Shown: piece by piece, positions 57,998 through 64,000 of the stretch
How positions within the stretch are numbered: the stretch's first letter is position 1
How the letters are laid out: each line of letters opens with the position of its first letter
Assembly (NCBI GenBank): GCA_949987565.1
Contig: OX465115.1
Span: 4,624,873-4,688,872, forward strand
DNA length: 64,000 nt
Reading direction: 5' to 3'
Source: Luidia sarsii
Lineage: Eukaryota > Echinodermata > Asteroidea > Paxillosida > Luidiidae
Notes under the pieces: model-generated
Database searches by the model: none
Told to the model about the DNA's origin: nothing
Seen by the model: the letters and a program-made list of their open reading frames with translations, nothing else
Program-made: the position numbers and the translations under genes

Positions 57998-60839
57998 AAG
58001 CGGCCTCAGGGGTCAGGACTATGAAACTTGGAGAAATCAATCGCACTCAGCATCAGCAAAAAAAGATAGAGGAAGAACGTCAGAAACAGGTAGGACATCA
58101 GAAAAGCACATATCCAATCACTGTTTATATAGGAGCCTCTAGGGTTTGTTCTCGCTGGAAATGCTGCCACATCATAAACGACCTTCGTGAGTCTTTGGGC
58201 ATAATCTTCACCAAGCACAATGAGATAGTCGTCTGTGGCTTTTGGACAGACAAGATCCAATCATTCTGAATCCATACAGTGCCTTCTCTAAAACGGTCAT
58301 CTCTTTTCAGGGTTGGTGAACTTTCCCGTGCAGTTTACGCATGGGCAAAATCAGGGTGTTTTTTTTTTTTAATGGAACCTGGTACCCGATTTTTGTACAT
58401 GTACAAACACACATGTACCTGGATACCCTCAATTCAATGTAAACTGTAAGGATGTACATTTATTGCGTAATGCCCACTGGTCACTATCAGGGCGTCAGGC
58501 CACACATATGCTAAAGAAAATTACACTGAAACAAACGGGAGACTTTGAAGAAGGTTGGTCCAAGAGTGGCGCCTTATATTATGATCGCACCTTGACATTA
58601 AGATTTTCAATGTCCGACTTTCTCAGTCGTATTTCAGTGTATTTCAGTCTCCATAGTACGGTGTCTGAACAACGTAGATGTAGCCTCAGACTACGTGTCA
58701 TCTACCTGTATTAGACTTAGTGGTCTGTTTAAATGCAGTATCTTAACGGGAAGGTGGGGCAGAGGGAGAAGAGAAGGTTGTGATTGTGAAGGAACAGTGT
58801 GATTGTAAAGTGAAAAGTGATGAGGCGGTTGCCAGGTTACAAATCATAAACGCCCTTCGTGAGTCTTTGGGCATAATCTTCACCAAGCACAATGAGTTAG
58901 TCGTCTGTGGCTTTTGGACAGACAAGATCCAATCATTCTGAATCCATACAGTGCCTTCTTTAAAACGGTCATCTCTTTTCAGGGTTGGTGAACTTTCCCG
59001 TGCAGTTTACGCTCGGGCAAAATCAGGGTGTTTTTGTTATGGAACAAGGTACCCAATTTTTGAAATCATCGGGTACTACTGTACCTAGATACCCGCAATT
59101 CACGTATGTTGTGTAATGCCCACTGGTCACTATCAGGGCACCAGGCCAGAAATATGCTAAAATTACAGGTTGTTACATTCTTTCTCACCACAACAAATGG
59201 GAGACTTTGAAGAAGTTTGGTCCAAGAGTGGTGACTTATGATAGCACCTTGACATTAAGATTCTCAATGGCTGACTTTCTCACCAATATAAATGGGAGAC
59301 TTTGAAGAAGTTGGGTCCAAGACTGGTGCCTTATCGACTCAGAGGATGTATTACTCTCAACAATTTAGAAGGCCTGAGGTTTAGATCCTTGCAGGACCAA
59401 GTCTGCCTTTGAGAAAGGTCCTGCTAGGATCAAAATGACGTTTGCTCACTTTTAAGTCAGCAAGCAAGTATCTTTTTTGTATGATGTGTAACAGTTAACT
59501 GTAAGATTATCACATTGTTCAAATAGGTTCACATTTTTCAATTATTTGAATAATAATCTTGCTCGTATTTCAGTGTATTTCAGTCTCCGTAGTACGGTGT
59601 CTGAACATACATGAAGTCTCAGACTACATGTCATCTACCTGTATTAGACTTAGTGCTCTGTTTAAGTGCAGTATTTGTATGAGGGAATTCAGTGCAGACA
59701 ACATCCCACGCATTCTTCCATGCAGGCAGGTCTATTGCACTCTTTGTCGGAGGCAGAAAGCCGGCGGGCAAAAAGTGTCCAGATTAATGCAAAGATCATA
59801 TTAATCATCAAGGTGGATGAATTAAAAGCAGCCTTAGGACTCAGGAGTCAGGACTATGAAACTTAGAGAAATCAATCGCACTCAACATCAAAACAAAAAG
59901 ATAGAGGAAGAACGTCAGAAACAGGTAGGACATCAGAAAAGCATCACTGTTTATATAGGGGCCTCTAGGGTTTGTTCTCGCTGGAAATGCTGCCACATCA
60001 TAAACACCCTTCGTGAGTCTTTTGGCATAATCTTCACCAAGCACAATGAGTTAGTCGTCTGTGGCTTTTGGACAGACAAGATCCAATCATTCTGAATCCA
60101 TACAGTGCCTTCTTTAAAACGGTCATCTCTTTTCAGGGTTGGTGAACTTTCCCGTGCAGTTTACGCATGGGCAAAATCAGGTTGTTTTTTTTTTTTAATG
60201 GAACCTGGTACCCGATTTTTGAAATCATCGGGTACTACATGTACATGTACAAACACACATGTACCTGGATACCCTCAATTTAAAGTAAACAGTAAGGATG
60301 TACAATTATTGAGTAATGCCCGCTGGTCACTATCAGGGCTCCTGGCCAGACATATGCTAAAGAAAATTACACTGAAACAAACGGGAGACTTTGAAGAAGG
60401 TTGGTCCAAGGTTGTCTGAACAACGTAGATGTAGCCTCAGACTACGTGTCATCTACCTGTATTAGACTTAGTGGTCTGTTTAAATGCAGTATCTTAACGG
60501 GAAGGTGGGGCAGAGGGAGAAGAGAAGGTTGTGATTGTGAAGGAACAGTGTGATTGTAAAGTGAAAAGTGATGAGGCGGTTGCCAGGTTACAGGGCCTCT
60601 AGGGTTTGTTCTCGCTGGAAATGCTGCCACATCATAAACAACCTTCGTGAGTCTTTGGGCATAATCTTCACCAAGCACAATGAGTTAGTCGTCTGTGGCT
60701 TTTGGACAGACAAGATCCAATCATTCTGAATCCATACAGTGCCTTCTCTAAAACGGTCATCTCTTTTCAGGGTTGGTGAACTTTCCCGTGCAGTTTATGC
60801 ATGGGCAAAATCAGGGTTTTGTTTTTTTAATGGAACCTA
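57971..60839 (+). repeat. Second group of RING/terminal-exon cluster units
   Basis: Terminal-exon stops are at 58267-58269, 58939-58941, 60093-60095 and 60727-60729. The order is mixed: the 82-codon version comes first, then the 64-codon version, then a RING copy with the 82-codon version, then a hybrid of both at 60498-60729. The junctions fall inside shared sequence, which is the mark of unequal recombination between units. Confidence 0.7.
59630..59870 (+). pseudogene. RING-finger exon, copy 2
   Basis: The frame reads STCIRLSALFKCSICMREFS, then RILPCRQVYCTLC and RRQKAGGQK. Compared with copy 1 it keeps PRILPC, the more usual RING form, but the last CPEC pair is lost: the DNA after AAAAAGTGTCCAGA changes to TTAATGC. 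A downstream frame resumes IIKVDELKAALGLRSQDYE, a better-preserved helix than in copy 1. The two copies together suggest the ancestral exon, but neither is intact. Confidence 0.55.
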
Positions 60840-61760
60840 TAAATGGGAGACTTTGAAGAAGTTTGGTCCAAGACTGGTGCCTTATCGACTCAGAGGATGT
60901 ATTACTCTCAACGATTTGGAAGGCCTGAGGTTTGAATCCTTGCAGGACCAAGTCTGCCTTTGAGAAAGGTCCTGCTAGGATCAAAATAACATTTGCTCAC
61001 TTTTAAGTCAGCAAGCAAGTATCTTTTTTGTATGATGTATAACAGTTAACTGTAGGATTATCACATTGTTCAAATAGGTTCACATTTTTCAATTATTTGA
61101 TTGACATTGAGATTTGTACATTTCAGGTATATTTATGGTATATATGTACTTTTTAATGCTTTAGATTTTTACACATTTCAGACTGTGAACATTGTTATGT
61201 TTCTTTAGAGATGTACATGTACAATACATGTAACTGACATAAAACTGTTAACGAACTGTGAAAATCAGCATACATGAGGCAGGTGACTTGGGGATGTTCA
61301 TGAGTGTTTTTTGCATGATTTGGAGGTTGTAAAGCAAATTCAAGTCTACTGAATATTTTGTGAATTTTCAGTTTCAAGTTTCCCTTTTCCCCCTTATTTT
61401 CATAAGAAATGAAGAGACGTACATGTACATGTAATAAACCTCTGAGAGGCGACAGAAATACGTATACTGTACATGAGGATGTTATTTAACCCATAACTGG
61501 GACCCAAACAGGTACTACTGCTCTGGGCCAGAGCAGACCTGGGAGTAATGGCAACTAAGGGGTAACTCCACATTCCCCACAACTCCTGTTCTCTCAAACT
61601 GGAGCCATACCACCGGTTGTAGTTTTATGTCATACCCAGGACAGTACAGGTATACCGATGAACAACATCATTACATGATATGGCAAGTAACACTTGTACA
61701 AAGAAATTATGATTAGTGCATTTACATGTAGTCAATGACAGTCATTCTAGATAGAGATTA
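60840..61760 (+). repeat. Outlying partial copy of the 1231-bp unit
   Basis: It begins at the WETLKKFGPRLVPYRL module (frame open to QDQVCL, stop at 60961-60963). It then follows the 1231-bp unit through GTATATTTATGGTATATATG and ACCCATAACTGGGACCCAAA up to CTAGATAGAGATTA, where unrelated sequence starts. Several differences from types A and B show it was not part of the recent amplification. Confidence 0.8.
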
Positions 61761-61829
61761 GCGCTTCAAAAACTTGGGAACGAACAAGTCCACCATGTTC
61801 AAACGTAAAGAGTGGCGTGTATGACTAAA

Positions 61830-62160
61830 CACCATCGATATCAGTTTTTTCAAATATCGATATATCAGTGCTCAAATACCGATCTATATTAATTATCGAT
61901 ATATCGATATATGGTGATATAAAAAAATTTTGCAAACTGCTTACTGACTAAAATTACCAAAATGTAAATCTTAAAATTTAGTGGGCCTGATGTTTCGATC
62001 CTAGCAGGACCTTTCTCAAAGGCAGAGAAAGGCTTTGAGAAAGGTCCTGCTACATGTAGGATCGAAACGTCAGGCCCACTAAATTTTATATCGATATACA
62101 TGTATAGTAGAAAGGGTGATCAAAGTCACGCGATCACCCTTTCTACTTATCTACACCACC
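61830..62160. repeat. Inverted repeats: ATCGATAT run, dispersed-repeat hairpin, perfect 14-bp stem
   Basis: ATATCGATATATCGATATAT strings fill 61840-61920. At 61975-62095 two copies of the dispersed repeat face each other (GGGCCTGATGTTTCGATCCT against GGATCGAAACGTCAGGCCC), the right one with CTACATGTA inserted. At 62108-62145 TAGAAAGGGTGATC pairs perfectly with GATCACCCTTTCTA across a ten-base loop. Confidence 0.7.
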
Positions 62161-62888
62161 GCCATGAACATCCCTTCATTTCTATTAATTATTGATATAT
62201 CAATTTTTTTTATTTTTTTTTGTACTGAGTAAACTCATAGGCAGGGAACAAAGGTTAAAAAACTGGCAATAAGTCCAAGAATATCTTACATGTAGTTTCC
62301 TTTTTTTTCTTGTCACAATTTGCATTAGATAATGCCCAATGCATGGTTCCATTCTTGCGCGAACCATCTATCATATCGACATATGGTGCTTGATTCATGA
62401 CCTGATTGAATAGAGATGTGTACATGTATGTGCGTACATATACGTACATGTATGTCAACAAACTTTTCGTCTGTGGGTACCAATGAATCTTGGACATTGC
62501 TGGCTGTACCAAACAACGATAGATAGATTGCGCAGGACGGGACGGGCCGAGGACAGGACGGGCTTGCGATGTGTCAAAAGCCACAAAGGCCAACGAACTC
62601 TGTCGGCGTAATGCAAAATTTCTCGGATTGCAGTTGCGGTTACATTCTTCGAGTTACTGGACGTCGAGTGACCGAAGTATCAATTGAACCTCTGGAGATT
62701 GCTAGTTCAGTAGTTGCAATTGCCAAAATTATCTTGCCCCAAAAAAGATCAGGAAATGGAAGGTCGATTTTTTAAAATTAAGTTTCCATTTAAACGTTTA
62801 CTGATTTTGTTAACGTTTATTGGTTTCTTTAGTTCTTAAATTAACCGTTCCAAGCTTAGTAGAAAGTAGAACCATTTCGCATACTGGC

Positions 62889-62968
62889 GAACTTGGACCC
62901 TACAGTCACACGACCCATCCAAATTTCGAAAAAAGGGTGACTTGGGCCCCAAGTTTCTCGGACTAGAC
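62889..62968. mobile_element. Fragment resembling the end of the Mutator-like element
   Basis: TTGGACCCTACAGTCACACG and CCAAGTTTCTCGGACTA recall the right-hand terminal repeat of the element at 21801-22326, which also ends CTCGGACTA. No left partner or target duplication is seen. Confidence 0.4.
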
Positions 62969-63413
62969 TACAGTATCGTGGGAACCCCCGTTTTCGACGC
63001 TTAGCCTTCTAACTCACATCGCACTATGAAAACAACTCCGTATAACGATCTCAGACTTCATATCTTACAGTTGGTTTCCTGCTCTTGTCCGTCACCGAAA
63101 ATGTGGAAATTTAAGGCTTTTCCAGTAGGCCAAACTCGTGTTATTCAAAAAGTTGCTCTTTAGGGGTCTATTTTCCTAGGTACAAAATTGGCAGTTGCTT
63201 CGAAGCTCCACTTTTCTTTATTGTTAGTCCTAAAAAAAATTCTGAGTGTACCATAACAAACCCCAACATCCGTAGAAAAAAAATATATCACGCAACTTGA
63301 GGCAGTCCGTTCTGGGTAAAAACTATGGAGGCTACTATAGGGCGTCTCGCTTATATAATTTGTTAAATATTTTTTAGTATTATTGGCCCAATAGGCTTTT
63401 TAAAAAAATGAAA

Positions 63414-63697
63414 AAAATAAAAGAGCAGCTAGAGAAAGTACCAAGAAGGAGGAAATGTGTCTCTTGAGTGAAATTTGGAAAGGTTATAACTGAAGAAGCA
63501 TTGAGAAAGAGGATTGTGGAGTTTTTTTTAAACGTCACAAAGAAGACATCAACAAGACCAATACGTTTTAAGCATAAATTATGAATGATTTGAGGAAAGT
63601 GTTAGAAGCAGTGTGGAAAAACAAAAACAAAGATGAACACAAAAAAACATACAGGGAAGAATTTAATAGTGCCACACAGCATTTTGAGTTAATTTAA
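63414..63697 (+). pseudogene. Decayed open segment, Lys/Glu-rich
   Basis: One frame, broken by several stops, reads RAARESTKKEEMCLLSEIWK, then RSIEKEDCGVFFKRHKEDIN and finally MNDLRKVLEAVWKNKNKDEH and KKTYREEFNSATQHFELI before TAA at 63695. The regular charged helices look like once-coding sequence. I do not recognise it. The rest of 62,200-64,000 shows no gene. Confidence 0.3.
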
Positions 63698-64000
63698 GAA
63701 TTTATTTTGCGTTTGGCTACACTGGGACACCTTACTAAACACCACTGACGAAAATAGGTGACGATGCTTACTGCGCGGTGCGCCGCGGACGTCAACAAAA
63801 CCGGGTAATCTTACGGAAATGACAGGCTTGATCAACCTTCTCTATGAGTATGATTATTCTAATAGTCTGTGGTGTGGAGAAAGTGACTGAGAGCTCTTTT
63901 AGTGTGATACTTTCGTCCACACTGTTCGGTTTGAAGAAAAGTCCTTATATCGTCGAAAACCGGTTATTGGAGGATACAGTGACCGCAGCTACCACGGGTA

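Noticed and set aside
1..64000. A new defence or catalytic system encoded as a gene cluster
   Set aside because: Apart from NPL I find no set of intact genes that could form one. The cluster modules lack an intact member.

Overview
This window is eukaryotic, animal-like nuclear DNA. It is AT-rich, intron-bearing and dominated by repeats. It has no bacterial operon structure, and GT-AG introns are clearly visible. The abundance of the hexamer motif TACATG, two tRNA-derived SINE families and many small DNA transposons suggests a marine invertebrate, possibly a deuterostome such as an echinoderm, hemichordate or cephalochordate. That placement is inference from general knowledge and is weak.

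Left third (1-19,200). The one gene that is complete and intact is N-acetylneuraminate lyase (NPL) on the + strand. It has eleven coding exons between 3768 and 18475 that splice, with every phase matching, into 311 codons. Its introns hold five tandem-repeat arrays, tRNA-derived SINEs (two of them as inverted pairs), a TTAA-flanked piggyBac-type MITE, a CACTA-type MITE whose empty site survives next to it, and other inverted-repeat elements. Upstream (1-2950) lie two possible exons of an unrecognised gene.

Middle (19,200-34,400). This part is mostly non-coding. It holds one orphan exon candidate (21231-21437), a Mutator-like element with a 9-bp target duplication (21801-22326), and a CpG-bearing stretch with two TGACGTCA sites and four copies of a TGAGCGCTCA-type palindrome. 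Next comes a perfect 7-bp satellite of 221 units (23441-24987). On the - strand, 25853-32772 is a prohibitin-2 pseudogene that keeps its exon-intron layout but has in-frame stops, frameshifts, an internal deletion and a TACATG-type insertion.

Right part (34,400-61,760). This is a 27-kb composite array built from a few modules. They are: a terminal exon ending in FWTDKIQSF (13 copies), a RING-finger exon (2 copies), a Cys-rich candidate exon, a coiled-coil ORF, and a dispersed repeat that also occurs elsewhere in the window. Within it are an 11-unit 72-bp in-frame expansion (34727-35518), a 2.06-kb tandem duplication (about 36,395-40,518) and a 1231-bp tandem array (about 46,950-56,750). Part of the 1231-bp array is arranged as an A/B dimer of 2462 bp. 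A hAT-type element (43574-44865) sits in one copy, and paralogous copies show the empty site. Two fragments that I think belong to one transposon-protein family lie at the two sides of the main array: a C-terminal piece at 34384-34719 and an N-terminal piece at 57374-57970. I see no evidence that the array makes one functional gene; it looks like a decayed, recently re-amplified multigene or repeat cluster.

The last 2.2 kb holds short inverted repeats, a fragment resembling the Mutator-like terminus, and one decayed open segment (63414-63697).
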